DNA from: Rhizobium sp. J15
GTDB taxonomy: Bacteria > Pseudomonadota > Alphaproteobacteria > Rhizobiales > Rhizobiaceae
Direction: 5' to 3'
NCBI RefSeq assembly: GCF_002531825.1
Contig: NZ_NWSX01000032.1
Span: 1 to 64,000 of the forward strand
Length of the DNA: 64,000 nt
Shown: positions 1 through 8,678 of the stretch, in pieces
Position numbering within the stretch: position 1 is the stretch's first letter
How the letters are laid out: every line of letters starts with the position of its first letter
The notes under the pieces: model-generated
What the model saw: only the letters and a program-made list of their open reading frames with translations
Databases searched by the model: none
Told to the model about the DNA's origin: nothing
Translations under genes and position numbers: made by a program

Positions 1-29
1 GGAAAATAATGCACCATCAAATGCCGGGA

Positions 30-1142
30 CTAAACACCTAGCGAATGCTTGAAGCCATGTCCTGAGCAAGCAGAGACCACGATGACCTTGTCCATTTCGG
101 GATGGGCATCGATGATGAATCCGTTATCGGGCGTGTTCGTGTAGAAGCAGGTCGCGTTGTTGACCACATCGGGCTTCACGCCGACCATATTCGGCCCGAC
201 ATGTTTGTTGTAAAAGTCATCGGACTCCCAGCATTCGGCCTTGGGACCGATCGTCTCGTGATCGATATCGGGCGTGTCGCGACTTGCGACCATCTTGACG
301 CCCTCCCGTGGATCCGTGACCGGGAATCCGGTGAAGTAGTCTTCTAGACGATCCGTCACGAACCAGATGAACACCGGCATCTTCTCGGGCGCGAACGGCG
401 CGAAGTCATCTGCATCGTACCAATGGATCGTCTGACGAGTGACGGTGAGAATTCTATCGAAGGGCGCTCCGAGCAAACCTCGGGTCCAGCCACCGGCCGC
501 GACGACCGCTCTCTTGGCGTGAACAGTTGCATTGTTCGTATGCACGACTACTTTGCCGTCGACCTGCTCGAGTTTTTCAACAACGGTATCCGTCACCACC
601 TCCGCACCAAGCGCCCTTGCGCCTTTGATCTGGGCATCGATGAGAGCTTCTGGAAGCATGTATCCGGCATTGGGCTCGAGATAGCCGCGATCGGTATCAC
701 GGAAGTTCCTGAACTGGGGATAGCGGGCTCGCAACTGCTCGGCGTTGAGGATTTCATGCTCAACGCCGAACTCCTCGGCCATGGCGATACTGCTGGCTAG
801 AAAATCCTGCGCCCCGTGGAGCGGTGTGGCTCCGTTCATCGGCGATCCGACAATAAGCGTTCCTGACTTCACAAGGAAAGTCTCACCGAACTCCTTTTCG
901 AGATCTGCAATGATCTCATGAGAGCGCACAGCAAGGGGAACGTATGCGGGACCTTCGCCGACTGCTTCTCGGGTAACCCGAGTACCGCCGTGGCTGGATC
1001 CTTTTGCGTGTGGAGGAACGAACCGATCTATGCCTAGAACTCGCTCACCCCGCTTGGCGAGTTGATAGAGCGTAGAAGCTCCCATCGCGCCAAGCCCGAC
1101 CACGACGACATCAGTGTGAATGGTGGAGGTATTCCAGGACAT
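30..1142 (-). CDS. Sarcosine / N-methyl amino acid oxidase-like flavoprotein, C-terminus truncated
   Basis: FAD-dependent oxidoreductase of the DAO superfamily, closest in style to monomeric sarcosine oxidase and N-methyl-L-tryptophan oxidase (SolA), which oxidise secondary amines to aldehyde, amine and H2O2. The N-terminal dinucleotide-binding motif VVVVGLGAMGAST and the family stretch GSSHGGTRVTRE are clear. The start is placed at 1142 because GGAAG lies 7 nt upstream; an ATG at 1160 in the same frame has no ribosome site. The frame ends right after GHGFKHSLGV, where family members continue for about 40 more residues closing the FAD domain. The gene is therefore either truncated or frameshifted near position 30. 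It lies downstream of the GntR gene on the same strand, with its own operator-like site at 1311. Family assignment is firm; substrate and activity are uncertain. Confidence 0.8.
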   Translation of the reverse strand: MSWNTSTIHTDVVVVGLGAMGASTLYQLAKRGERVLGIDRFVPPHAKGSSHGGTRVTREAVGEGPAYVPLAVRSHEIIADLEKEFGETFLVKSGTLIVGSPMNGATPLHGAQDFLASSIAMAEEFGVEHEILNAEQLRARYPQFRNFRDTDRGYLEPNAGYMLPEALIDAQIKGARALGAEVVTDTVVEKLEQVDGKVVVHTNNATVHAKRAVVAAGGWTRGLLGAPFDRILTVTRQTIHWYDADDFAPFAPEKMPVFIWFVTDRLEDYFTGFPVTDPREGVKMVASRDTPDIDHETIGPKAECWESDDFYNKHVGPNMVGVKPDVVNNATCFYTNTPDNGFIIDAHPEMDKVIVVSACSGHGFKHSLGV

Positions 1143-1310
1143 AGCTTTGCTTCCGATCATGCTGAGCCGCCATCACACCGGCCGGCGCTTCATTTGCAGA
1201 TGGCATTAGGCCTTCGCTCGATCGAAACCTGAGCATGCAACCACGACCGCCGCCCGCAGAAATCAGGCGAGGTCAATTTCACGCCTCGATGTCATCCTAT
1301 CACAATGCAA

Positions 1311-1325
1311 AGAGATCATATCTTA
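1311..1325. promoter_or_regulatory. Operator-like site, copy 1 (GATCATATCT core)
   Basis: AGAGATCATATCTTA covers the last codons of the GntR gene and lies about 170 bp upstream of the oxidase start. Its core GATCATATCT recurs exactly at 2110-2119 and 2260-2269, in front of the other two transcription units of this cluster. I infer a binding site for the neighbouring GntR/FCD regulator. Confidence 0.5.
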
Positions 1326-2081
1326 TGTAGCATCGTCAAGCGTATTGTCTTGTTCCTCGGTATTTTTCCGAGCCTGCACCATCAGTCCCCGGTAACGCAT
1401 CTGGCTTCTGCCAATGTGATTCTTCATGGCATCACGCGCCGCCTCGACGTCTTGATGCGCGATCGCCTCGCAGATCGCGTGATGCTCGCCGACCGACTTC
1501 TCAAGGTATTGATGGGTTATGAGCGTCCCACGCTTGGCACCCTCCAAAGCACGGCGCGGGAGGATGGAAAGGCCTAGCCGGTCAAAGAATTCGATGAAAG
1601 CTTCATTGTTTGTCGCTTCCGAAATCGAGCGATGAAAGGTCCAGTCCGCTTCCTCGGTCGGCACGTTATCGGCGAGCGCCGCTCGAAACCGGTCTGCCGC
1701 TTCCCAAATTTTTGCTTCCTGCGCCCAAGATCTGCGTGCTGCGGCAAGGCCGGCTGCGTGCACCTCGACCGCCATACGAAGTTCGAGGATATCGAGCATG
1801 GAAGCTGAAAAATGCAGATTTCCAACGCCTTGCTGTGAGCTGGCTTCCGGCTCCGCCTTCTGGGAAACGAACACGCCGACACCGTGTTTGGCTTCCAGCA
1901 ATCCATCCGCGCGCAGCGCTGCAACCGCCTCTCGGATTACTGTTCGGCTTACCCCGAACTCAAGTGCCAGCGCCTTTTCCGTCGGTAATTTGTCGCCCAC
2001 CTTGATGGAATCGTCGAGGATGCGCTCCCGCAAGGCCTTCTCCGTCTTCAATGTCAGCGTGTTCTTCTTCGTCGCGCTCAA
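1323..2081 (-). CDS. GntR family regulator, FCD (FadR) subfamily
   Basis: Transcription factor of about 252 residues. Residues 7-75 form the winged helix-turn-helix (KLPTEKALALEFGVSRTVIRE is the recognition region, written here only to mark it), followed by an all-helical FCD ligand domain from about residue 95 with the helix LDILELRMAVEVHAAG. FCD regulators usually repress and are released by an organic acid or amino acid effector. The start is a TTG at 2081 with GGAGG 8 nt upstream. The gene sits between the oxidase, on the same strand, and the divergent hyuAB operon. The repeated GATCATATCT word upstream of all three units makes it the likely local repressor. Family is certain; effector is unknown. 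Confidence 0.9.
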   Translation of the reverse strand: MSATKKNTLTLKTEKALRERILDDSIKVGDKLPTEKALALEFGVSRTVIREAVAALRADGLLEAKHGVGVFVSQKAEPEASSQQGVGNLHFSASMLDILELRMAVEVHAAGLAAARRSWAQEAKIWEAADRFRAALADNVPTEEADWTFHRSISEATNNEAFIEFFDRLGLSILPRRALEGAKRGTLITHQYLEKSVGEHHAICEAIAHQDVEAARDAMKNHIGRSQMRYRGLMVQARKNTEEQDNTLDDAT

Positions 2082-2108
2082 GTGAATGCCTCCAACCTCA
2101 AGCCTCGG

Positions 2109-2120
2109 TGATCATATCTT
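2109..2120. promoter_or_regulatory. Operator-like site, copy 2 (GATCATATCT core)
   Basis: TGATCATATCTT lies about 28 bp upstream of the TTG start of the GntR gene. It carries the same 10-bp core found at 1314 and 2260, which fits autoregulation. The inference rests on exact repetition and placement. Confidence 0.5.
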
Positions 2121-2250
2121 GCTCGGCACATGTTTGCCCTTTCACGTGCCGTATGTCCATCGCGAAGTTGAAACCCTGGATTTCCAACGAAATTTGGCCT
2201 TCCGCAGCTGCGGGAAAACAACATAATCACCGACACGCCAAAACAATCTG

Positions 2251-2280
2251 TTGACAAGAGATCATATCTCTATCAGGCTA
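2251..2280 (+). promoter_or_regulatory. hyuAB promoter region with palindromic operator, copy 3
   Basis: A consensus -35 hexamer TTGACA (2251-2256) is followed immediately by the perfect palindrome AGAGAT-CAT-ATCTCT (2257-2271), which contains the shared GATCATATCT core. The -10 is not clear; weak candidates start near 2274. A repressor bound here would cover the promoter spacer. The site is about 115 bp upstream of hyuA. Confidence 0.55.
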
Positions 2281-2385
2281 CAAGTACGATCTTGACCGCC
2301 AAGCCGGCTATAGGCCGCATATGAAAAAGGGAACGAGCGGGCGGACGTGAATCACAATGGGTTCCCGAAGATAGGGCATAGATAG

Positions 2386-4467
2386 ATGGACAACCAAAAG
2401 GCCAGGATCGGCGTCGACATCGGCGGTACGTTTACCGACGTCGCGATGGAGTACCAAGGCAAGATCTTCTCGACCAAGGTCCTCACGAACTATACGGCCC
2501 CTGAGGCGGCTATCATCGAGGGTATCGCGGGGGTCTTGAGCGACGCCTCCCTGCCGTTCTCGGAAGTGGGTACCATCATTCACGGAACGACGCTTGCGAC
2601 CAACTCGCTCATCGAGCGGCGTGGCGCCAAGACGGCCTTCGTCACGACCCGTGGCTTTCGTGACGTCATCGAAATGCGGACCGAAAACCGCTTCGAACTC
2701 TACGATCTCAATATCGTGCTTCCCCCTGCGCTGATCCCGCGCCGCGACAGACTCGTCGTGGATGAACGCGTCGGCTCCGACGGGGAGATCTTGAAGACTC
2801 TGGACGAGGCCGAGGTTGCCGCGCTGGCTGCCTCCATCAAAGCGGGCGAATATGAAAGCGTCGCCATCGGCTTCATGCACTCTTATGTGAACGACATTCA
2901 CGAAAAGAAGGTCCGCGACATTCTCGCATCCGAAATCCCCGGGATTTCGATATCGATATCGAGCGAAGTCTCGCCGCAGATGCGCGAGTTCCAACGCTTC
3001 AACACCGTTTGCGCCAATGCCTATGTGAAGCCTTTGATGGCATCCTATCTCAACCGGCTTGTCGACAAACTGCGCCAAGCGGGTGCACATTGCCCCGTAT
3101 TTATGATCCATTCGGGCGGAGGCATCATTACCGTTGACAGCGCCGCTGAATTCCCGGTCCGCCTGCTAGAATCCGGGCCGGCTGGCGGCGCCATCTTCGC
3201 TGCCGAAGTTGCCAAGCGGTACGGCCTTGACCGCGTTCTCTCCTACGACATGGGCGGAACGACCGCAAAAATTTGCCTGATCGACGACGCTACCCCGAAA
3301 ACCGCCAAGACGTTCGAAGTGGCGAGAACCTATCGCTTCAAAAAGGGCAGCGGCATGCCGATTTCCATCCCGGTTATCGAGATGATCGAGATCGGCGCCG
3401 GCGGCGGTTCCATCGCCTCCGTCGATGGGATGAAGCAAATTCGTGTCGGTCCTCATAGCGCCGCATCCGAGCCTGGGCCTGCCTGTTACGGCCGCGGCGG
3501 TGACCGGCCTACGGTCACGGACGCCGATTTGCTGCTTGGCCGACTGGACGCCGACAACTTCGCAGGCGGCTCGATCAAGCTCCGTTCCGACAATTCGAAG
3601 AGCGCGCTTTCCCGCGAGGTCGGCGCCAAACTCAGCATTGACGAAAATGCCGCCGCTTTCGGCGTCTGCGAGGTCGTCGACGAAAGCATGGCGAACGCCG
3701 CCCGCATGCACGCGGTCGAAAATGGCAAGGAGCTTGCCGAGTACAGCATGATCGCGTTTGGTGGCGCCGCTCCGCTGCATGCCTCCCGGCTTTGCGAAAA
3801 GCTCGGCATGAAGGAGCTCCTGATTCCTCCGGGCGCGGGTGTCGGGTCCGCCATTGGATTTTTGCGTGCACCTATTGCCTTCGAATCCGTGCGGAGTGCC
3901 TATGTCCGCTTCGCACGGTTCGAAGCCGGCAAGGTGAATTCGGTACTGAAAGAATTGCAGGAAGAGGCCACGCGCTTCGTGCACGCGGCCGATCCCAATG
4001 CCGAGGTGGAGATGGAGTGCACAGCCTATGTGCGCTACGTCGGCCAGGGCTGGGAAATCCCGGTCATCGTAGAAATAAGAGATTATGCGGAAAACGACGG
4101 CGCGTCTTTGCGCCAGCAGTTCGAAGACGCCTATGCCGCCTATTTCGGTCGGGCGATCGATGGTCTCGACGCGGAAATCATCAGTTGGTCGCTTCGCGCC
4201 AGCTCCCCGATCCATGAGGCGCAGCCCGTTCGGCGGGCTTCGAGAACTCATGCGGCCAAGGTGCCGACGCGACGAGAGATGTTCGACGCCCGCGCAGGAA
4301 AGTATCTGCCCGCCGACATTGTCGAGCGAACTGAGCTGAAGGTTGGCGAGTACGTCTCCGGCCCGGCCGCGATCGTGGAGCGCGAAACGACCACGATCAT
4401 CTCGTCATCCTACGAGGCGATCATGCAGCCCGATGGCTGCCTGCTTGTGACTGCAAAAAACGCATAA
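2386..4467 (+). CDS. hyuA: Hydantoinase/oxoprolinase subunit A (HyuA)
   Basis: ATP-dependent ring-opening amidohydrolase subunit of the N-methylhydantoinase / 5-oxoprolinase / acetone carboxylase family. It supplies the ATP-binding half that phosphorylates cyclic amides such as hydantoins or 5-oxoproline. The N-terminal signature GVDIGGTFTDVAME (residues 8-21), the central HGTTLATNSLIERRG and the actin-like SYDMGGTTAKICLID (near 288) are intact. Its 693 residues match the family. It is followed 10 bp later by subunit B and then by amino acid enzymes, so a cyclic or N-substituted amino acid derivative is a reasonable substrate. True hydantoin, N-methylhydantoin and oxoproline cannot be told apart here. 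The operator at 2257 suggests control by the adjacent GntR protein. Confidence 0.93.
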   Translation: MDNQKARIGVDIGGTFTDVAMEYQGKIFSTKVLTNYTAPEAAIIEGIAGVLSDASLPFSEVGTIIHGTTLATNSLIERRGAKTAFVTTRGFRDVIEMRTENRFELYDLNIVLPPALIPRRDRLVVDERVGSDGEILKTLDEAEVAALAASIKAGEYESVAIGFMHSYVNDIHEKKVRDILASEIPGISISISSEVSPQMREFQRFNTVCANAYVKPLMASYLNRLVDKLRQAGAHCPVFMIHSGGGIITVDSAAEFPVRLLESGPAGGAIFAAEVAKRYGLDRVLSYDMGGTTAKICLIDDATPKTAKTFEVARTYRFKKGSGMPISIPVIEMIEIGAGGGSIASVDGMKQIRVGPHSAASEPGPACYGRGGDRPTVTDADLLLGRLDADNFAGGSIKLRSDNSKSALSREVGAKLSIDENAAAFGVCEVVDESMANAARMHAVENGKELAEYSMIAFGGAAPLHASRLCEKLGMKELLIPPGAGVGSAIGFLRAPIAFESVRSAYVRFARFEAGKVNSVLKELQEEATRFVHAADPNAEVEMECTAYVRYVGQGWEIPVIVEIRDYAENDGASLRQQFEDAYAAYFGRAIDGLDAEIISWSLRASSPIHEAQPVRRASRTHAAKVPTRREMFDARAGKYLPADIVERTELKVGEYVSGPAAIVERETTTIISSSYEAIMQPDGCLLVTAKNA

Positions 4468-4477
4468 GGAAAAGGCC

Positions 4478-6121
4478 ATGACACAGAAACGCGATGCAAT
4501 CGCCGAGATGCGGCTCCAGATCATGTGGAACAGGCTCATCTCCGTCGTCGAAGAGCAGGCTCTGACACTGGTGCGCACCGCCTTTAGCACGAGTGTGCGC
4601 GAGGCGGGTGACCTCTCAGCCGGTGTGTTCAACATTGCCGGTGAAATGGTCGCACAGGCCGTAACGGGAACGCCCGGACACGTGAACGCCATGGGCGAAG
4701 CCGTAGGCCATTTCATCCACACGATCGGACGCGATAATATTTTCGAGAGCGATGTCTACATCACCAACGATCCCTGGAAGGGCACCGGACATCTACACGA
4801 CTTCACGGTCGTCAGCCCATCCTTCCACAAGGGCAGGCTGATAGGCTTTTTCGCATGCACCGCGCACGTCGTCGATGTCGGCGGACGCGGCTTCGGACCC
4901 GACGCTGGTGAAGTGTACGAAGAAGGCATTTTCATCCCGATCATGAAGTTCGCGGAGCGAGGCGCGGTAAACCGCGATCTGATCAACATCGTTCGTAACA
5001 ACGTACGCGAAGCCGACCAGGTCGTCGGAGACCTGTATTCGCTCGCCGCCTGCAACGAGATCGGCCACAAGCGGCTTCTCGAAATGCTCGCGGAATTCGA
5101 TATTGCCGATATCGAGGATCTTGCGAAGTTCATCTTCGAGCACTCCTACCAGGCTACCGTCGACCGCATCGCCGAACTGCCCGCAGGTATCTACCGCAAC
5201 TCGATGCGCGTGGACGGCTACGGATCGGCGATCGACATGGTCGTAAAGCTCGATGTGCGGAAGGACGAAATCATCGCCGACTTCGATGGTACATCGCCGC
5301 CCAGTCCCCTCGGCATCAACGTCCCGCTGATCTATACGACGGCATACGCCGCATACGGCTTGAAATGCTCGCTGGCACCGGAGATTCCAAACAATGCGGC
5401 GTCCCTGAAGCCATTCAGGATCATTGCACCGGAGAATTGCATTTTGAATGCGCAGCGACCGGCGCCGGTCGCTGTTCGCCACGTACTCGGTCACTTCGTT
5501 CCGGATACCGTGCTCGGCGCAGTCCATAAGATGCTGCCCGACACGGTTCCGGCGGAAGGCGCTGGCGCCCTGTGGAATATCCACCTCAGCGCCCGCCCGT
5601 CTAAAGGCCGTGCAGCCAACGGCTTCGATCTGCACCGCACCGAGATCCTGATGTTCAATTCCGGCGGAAGCGGTGCTAGGCCAACGCTCGACGGTCTCAA
5701 TGCGACTGCTTTTCCAAGCGGCGTTCACAGCATGTCGGTGGAAGCAACCGAGCACGTGGGCCCGGTCATCGTTTGGCGCAAAGAATTGCGAAACGGATCG
5801 GGCGGCGAGGGGCGCCAGCGCGGCGGCCTTGGTCAAGTCGTTGAGATCGCACCGACGGACGGTCATGAATTCTACTTCAACGCCATGTTCGACCGAGTCG
5901 AAAACGCGGCGAGGGGCCGGGAAGGGGGCGAAAATGGCGCCTCGGGCCGCGCCTATCTCAACGACGGCACCGCCCTGAATGCAAAGGGCCGGCAGTTCGT
6001 CCCAGAAGGCAAAAGACTGGTTATCGAGCTTCCCGGCGGCGGTGGTTATGGCAAGCCCGACGATAGGCCGCACGAAGCAGTCGAACGGGATCGTCTCGAC
6101 CAGTATGTCGTTTCGAAGTGA
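4478..6121 (+). CDS. hyuB: Hydantoinase/oxoprolinase subunit B (HyuB)
   Basis: Partner of HyuA that hydrolyses the activated ring. Family features visible are the start region LQIMWNRLISVVEEQA, the stretch TNDPWKGTGHLHDFTVVSPSF near residues 91-110 (named in part), and the glycine-rich end ELPGGGGYGKP. Length 547 fits the HyuB family. An AAGGA-type ribosome site precedes the ATG at 4478. The stop TGA overlaps the GTG start of the next gene, pointing to translational coupling. HyuA and HyuB are expected to form a cytoplasmic complex needing ATP, a divalent metal and often K+; that is family knowledge and not visible here. Confidence 0.93.
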   Translation: MTQKRDAIAEMRLQIMWNRLISVVEEQALTLVRTAFSTSVREAGDLSAGVFNIAGEMVAQAVTGTPGHVNAMGEAVGHFIHTIGRDNIFESDVYITNDPWKGTGHLHDFTVVSPSFHKGRLIGFFACTAHVVDVGGRGFGPDAGEVYEEGIFIPIMKFAERGAVNRDLINIVRNNVREADQVVGDLYSLAACNEIGHKRLLEMLAEFDIADIEDLAKFIFEHSYQATVDRIAELPAGIYRNSMRVDGYGSAIDMVVKLDVRKDEIIADFDGTSPPSPLGINVPLIYTTAYAAYGLKCSLAPEIPNNAASLKPFRIIAPENCILNAQRPAPVAVRHVLGHFVPDTVLGAVHKMLPDTVPAEGAGALWNIHLSARPSKGRAANGFDLHRTEILMFNSGGSGARPTLDGLNATAFPSGVHSMSVEATEHVGPVIVWRKELRNGSGGEGRQRGGLGQVVEIAPTDGHEFYFNAMFDRVENAARGREGGENGASGRAYLNDGTALNAKGRQFVPEGKRLVIELPGGGGYGKPDDRPHEAVERDRLDQYVVSK

Positions 6122-7446
6122 GTGTTTCGATGAGCATGATCGAGAAACTGGCCGCAGAAATTGGCACCTTCAACCTGTCACCGGGACTGCGCGGCATTCC
6201 GGCCGGGAACGCGCCGGTCAGTTCCGCCAACATCCCGGATGCGCACTGGCGTCCCGCCGGCGGCGAGATGAGCCTCCCGCTGCTGACGCTCGATCTGCAA
6301 GCCTACGAGATAAACAAGAAGACAATGCTTGGCATCTGCAGCGACTTCGACTGCCAGATCGCTCCGCATGCCAAGACGCCGATGTCGCCGGTTCTCGCCC
6401 GAGATCTCGTATCTGCCGGCGCGTGGGGTGTATCCGTCGCGGACCTTCGCCAAGCGGAGGTGATGCTGCATCACGGACTCCGCCGCGTGCTGATCGCCAA
6501 CGAAATTGGTGGTAAATCCGCCGTGACGCGGCTGGCACGACTGCTTCGAAACTATTGCGATGCAGAGATCTTCATGTTCGTTGACTCGACCGACGTGGTA
6601 TCGGCCTTGGCCGGATCGTGGTTGGGCGATGACACGCTTCCGCCGCTGAACCTGCTGGTGGAGGTCGGCTGCGGCCGGGGTGGAGTAAACTCCGATACGG
6701 AAGCTCGGCATCTTGTCTGGTCGATCGCGAGCCTCAATTCGGAGCATATCCGATTGGCAGGAATTGCCGCGTATGAGGGAACGGCAAACCGTCCAAACGA
6801 GAAGGAGTTTCTAGCGAATCTCGACGACCTTTTCGATCGTGTCTCCTTTGCCTTGAAAGCAGCTCGGGAAACGGTCGGGCCGGAAAGCCCGCTCGTCTTG
6901 TCGATGGGGGGCTCCAGTCTTTTCGACTATGTAATCGATCGCTGCCGGCCGATCGTGGATGGCGATTCTAACGTTACACTCCTGTTGAGGAGCGGAGCGT
7001 GCTTCTTCAGCGATCACGGACCAATCCGTGCGAGACTACAGGCGATTTCTTCACGTGGAGTGCTGGGCAAAGCTGCAAGCGACAGTATCGCGGGAGCCTT
7101 CATGCCCGTGCTCAGGATTTGGGCCGAGGTCCTGTCAACCAATGGAGCACACGATGCCATCTGCGGCTTCGGCCTTCGCGACGTCGCACATGATCAGGGT
7201 CTTCCGGTCCCGGTCGCTGTATGGCGCAACGGCGAACAGTTGACGACCCTCGGCGACGTATCGGTCGTCTCGAAGCTTAACGACCAACACGCATTCGTTC
7301 ATGCCCCGGAACTCGAGCTGAGCGTCGGCGACGTCATCGAGTTCGGCATCAAGCATCCGTGCACGACGATCGATAAGCACGACGTGATCTTCGGTCTCGA
7401 CGAGCGGGGCGAGGTGAAGGTCGCTTTGCGAACATTCTTTGGCTGA
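6118..7446 (+). CDS. D-threonine aldolase / D-serine dehydratase-like PLP enzyme
   Basis: Fold-type III (alanine-racemase-like) pyridoxal phosphate enzyme with a C-terminal D-serine dehydratase-like domain. The presumed PLP lysine lies in IAPHAKTPMSP (about residue 85). The metal-binding His and Cys of this subfamily are seen in NDQHAFV and FGIKHPCTTID near the C-terminus. Relatives cleave D-threo-3-hydroxyamino acids or deaminate D-serine. The GTG start at 6118 overlaps the hyuB stop; an ATG at 6130 is an alternative with a slightly better upstream purine run. The neighbours hyuAB, RidA and an amino acid transporter suggest the pathway yields or uses a D-amino acid. The exact reaction is unknown. 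Confidence 0.82.
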   Translation: MSVSMSMIEKLAAEIGTFNLSPGLRGIPAGNAPVSSANIPDAHWRPAGGEMSLPLLTLDLQAYEINKKTMLGICSDFDCQIAPHAKTPMSPVLARDLVSAGAWGVSVADLRQAEVMLHHGLRRVLIANEIGGKSAVTRLARLLRNYCDAEIFMFVDSTDVVSALAGSWLGDDTLPPLNLLVEVGCGRGGVNSDTEARHLVWSIASLNSEHIRLAGIAAYEGTANRPNEKEFLANLDDLFDRVSFALKAARETVGPESPLVLSMGGSSLFDYVIDRCRPIVDGDSNVTLLLRSGACFFSDHGPIRARLQAISSRGVLGKAASDSIAGAFMPVLRIWAEVLSTNGAHDAICGFGLRDVAHDQGLPVPVAVWRNGEQLTTLGDVSVVSKLNDQHAFVHAPELELSVGDVIEFGIKHPCTTIDKHDVIFGLDERGEVKVALRTFFG

Positions 7447-7475
7447 ACGTCAAAACCTACTTACAGGAACTGAAA

Positions 7476-7946
7476 ATGAAAAAGTCCGTCCACGACCGCA
7501 TCAACGAGCTGGGAATCGTTCTTCCCGCCGTAACGGCCCCAACCGCTACCTATATCCCGACCAAGATCCTCGGATCGATGCTCTATGTATCCGGACAGGT
7601 TCCCAAGGTCGATGGGCAGGTGCGCTTCGTCGGCAAGGTAGGCGAAACGATGTCTGCCGAAGAGGCGAAGCAGGCTGCCCGCATCTGCGCAATGAACATC
7701 GTCGCACAGTTGAACCTGGCGCTTGGCGGTAACCTGGATCGAGTTGTTGGCTGTTCCCGCGTTCGCGGCTTCGTCAACGCAGTCCCGGATTTCGGCGGAC
7801 ACGCAGCTGTAATCAATGGAGCCTCGGACGTGATTGTCGAGATATTCGGCGAAAGAGGCCGTCACACGCGCACGGCGATCGGTGTGGGCTCACTGCCTCA
7901 CGGCGTCGCCGTGGAGGTGGACGCAGACTTTGAGATCCGGACTTGA
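7476..7946 (+). CDS. RidA/YjgF family enamine-imine deaminase
   Basis: Small cytoplasmic trimeric protein of the RidA/YER057c/UK114 family, 156 residues. The family hydrolyses reactive 2-aminoacrylate and other imines released by PLP enzymes or amine oxidases. Characteristic segments are GSMLYVSGQVP, the NIVAQLNLALGGNLDRVV helix and the ending VAVEVDADFEI. The conserved arginine of the active site may be in CSRVRGFVN. This is the longer, class-II-like branch with an extra N-terminal section ahead of the core. Its place directly after a PLP eliminase-like gene, and near an amine oxidase, fits imine clean-up. AGGAA precedes the ATG. The specific substrate is inferred from neighbours. Confidence 0.9.
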   Translation: MKKSVHDRINELGIVLPAVTAPTATYIPTKILGSMLYVSGQVPKVDGQVRFVGKVGETMSAEEAKQAARICAMNIVAQLNLALGGNLDRVVGCSRVRGFVNAVPDFGGHAAVINGASDVIVEIFGERGRHTRTAIGVGSLPHGVAVEVDADFEIRT

Positions 7947-8001
7947 GGAAACGAGTTCTTCGGCCGGCATGACGCGATGACAATACGGAACGGCGCTCGA
8001 T

Positions 8002-8670
8002 ATGGGATATCAGTTTGACTTCGGCGTTGTGTGGGAGGCTTGGCCCATCCTGCTCGATGGAACGCTGACCGCCTTATACTACACAGGAATATCCAGCGCT
8101 CTGGCGCTCGTCTTCGGCGTGATCATCATGGTTGCCCGCAGAAACGAGCTCCCGCCTCTCCGCTATGCAGCGAAGGCTTTTATCGAAATCATTCGAAACA
8201 CGCCTTTTATCGTGCAGCTTTTCTTCATCTATTTCGGCCTGCCTTCTCTCGGGCTGAAGCTGTCGGTGTCAGCTGCGGCCATCACTGCGCTGACCGTCAA
8301 CACGGCCGCCTATATCGCAGAAGTTCTGCGCGGCGGTGTTGATGGACTGCCCTATGGTCAGATCGAGGCCGGTAGAGCCCTGGGGCTGAACCGGCGACAG
8401 ATCTTCTTCGACATCGTCCTCGTTCCGTCGATCCGATCGGTCTATCCGGGTCTCTGCAGTCAGTTTGTTCTCCTGATGCTCACATCGAGTGTCGTGGCGT
8501 CGATCTCTGCTCCGGAACTCACCTATGCGGGGCAGATGATCGAGGCGGAGTCGTTTCGGAGCTTCGAAGTCTACTTCGTCGTGACCGGCATCTACCTCGC
8601 GTTATCGATTTGCCTCTCGACGCTGCTTCGGCTCCTCGGCCGTGTCTTTTTCTCCTACCCAATGAAGTGA
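8002..8670 (+). CDS. Polar amino acid ABC transporter permease (HisM/GlnP type)
   Basis: Inner-membrane permease of the HisMQ/GltJK family, 222 residues, with about five hydrophobic segments. The N-terminal TM is in DGTLTALYYTGISSALALVF, the family motif FIEIIRNTPFIVQLFF follows, and the ATPase-contacting EAA-type loop IEAGRALGLNRRQIFFDIVLP-like segment sits near residues 128-150. It is followed 8 bp later by a second permease, then by a binding protein and an ATPase, making a complete uptake system. Two unequal permeases imply a heterodimeric channel. The substrate is probably the amino acid or amide handled by the HyuAB and PLP enzymes upstream. Confidence 0.92.
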   Translation: MGYQFDFGVVWEAWPILLDGTLTALYYTGISSALALVFGVIIMVARRNELPPLRYAAKAFIEIIRNTPFIVQLFFIYFGLPSLGLKLSVSAAAITALTVNTAAYIAEVLRGGVDGLPYGQIEAGRALGLNRRQIFFDIVLVPSIRSVYPGLCSQFVLLMLTSSVVASISAPELTYAGQMIEAESFRSFEVYFVVTGIYLALSICLSTLLRLLGRVFFSYPMK

Positions 8671-8678
8671 GGCCAGCC

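Noticed and set aside
4793..6073. 426-codon minus-strand frame opposite hyuB
   Set aside because: It is the shadow of hyuB in GC-rich DNA; hyuB has full-length family similarity and codon pattern.
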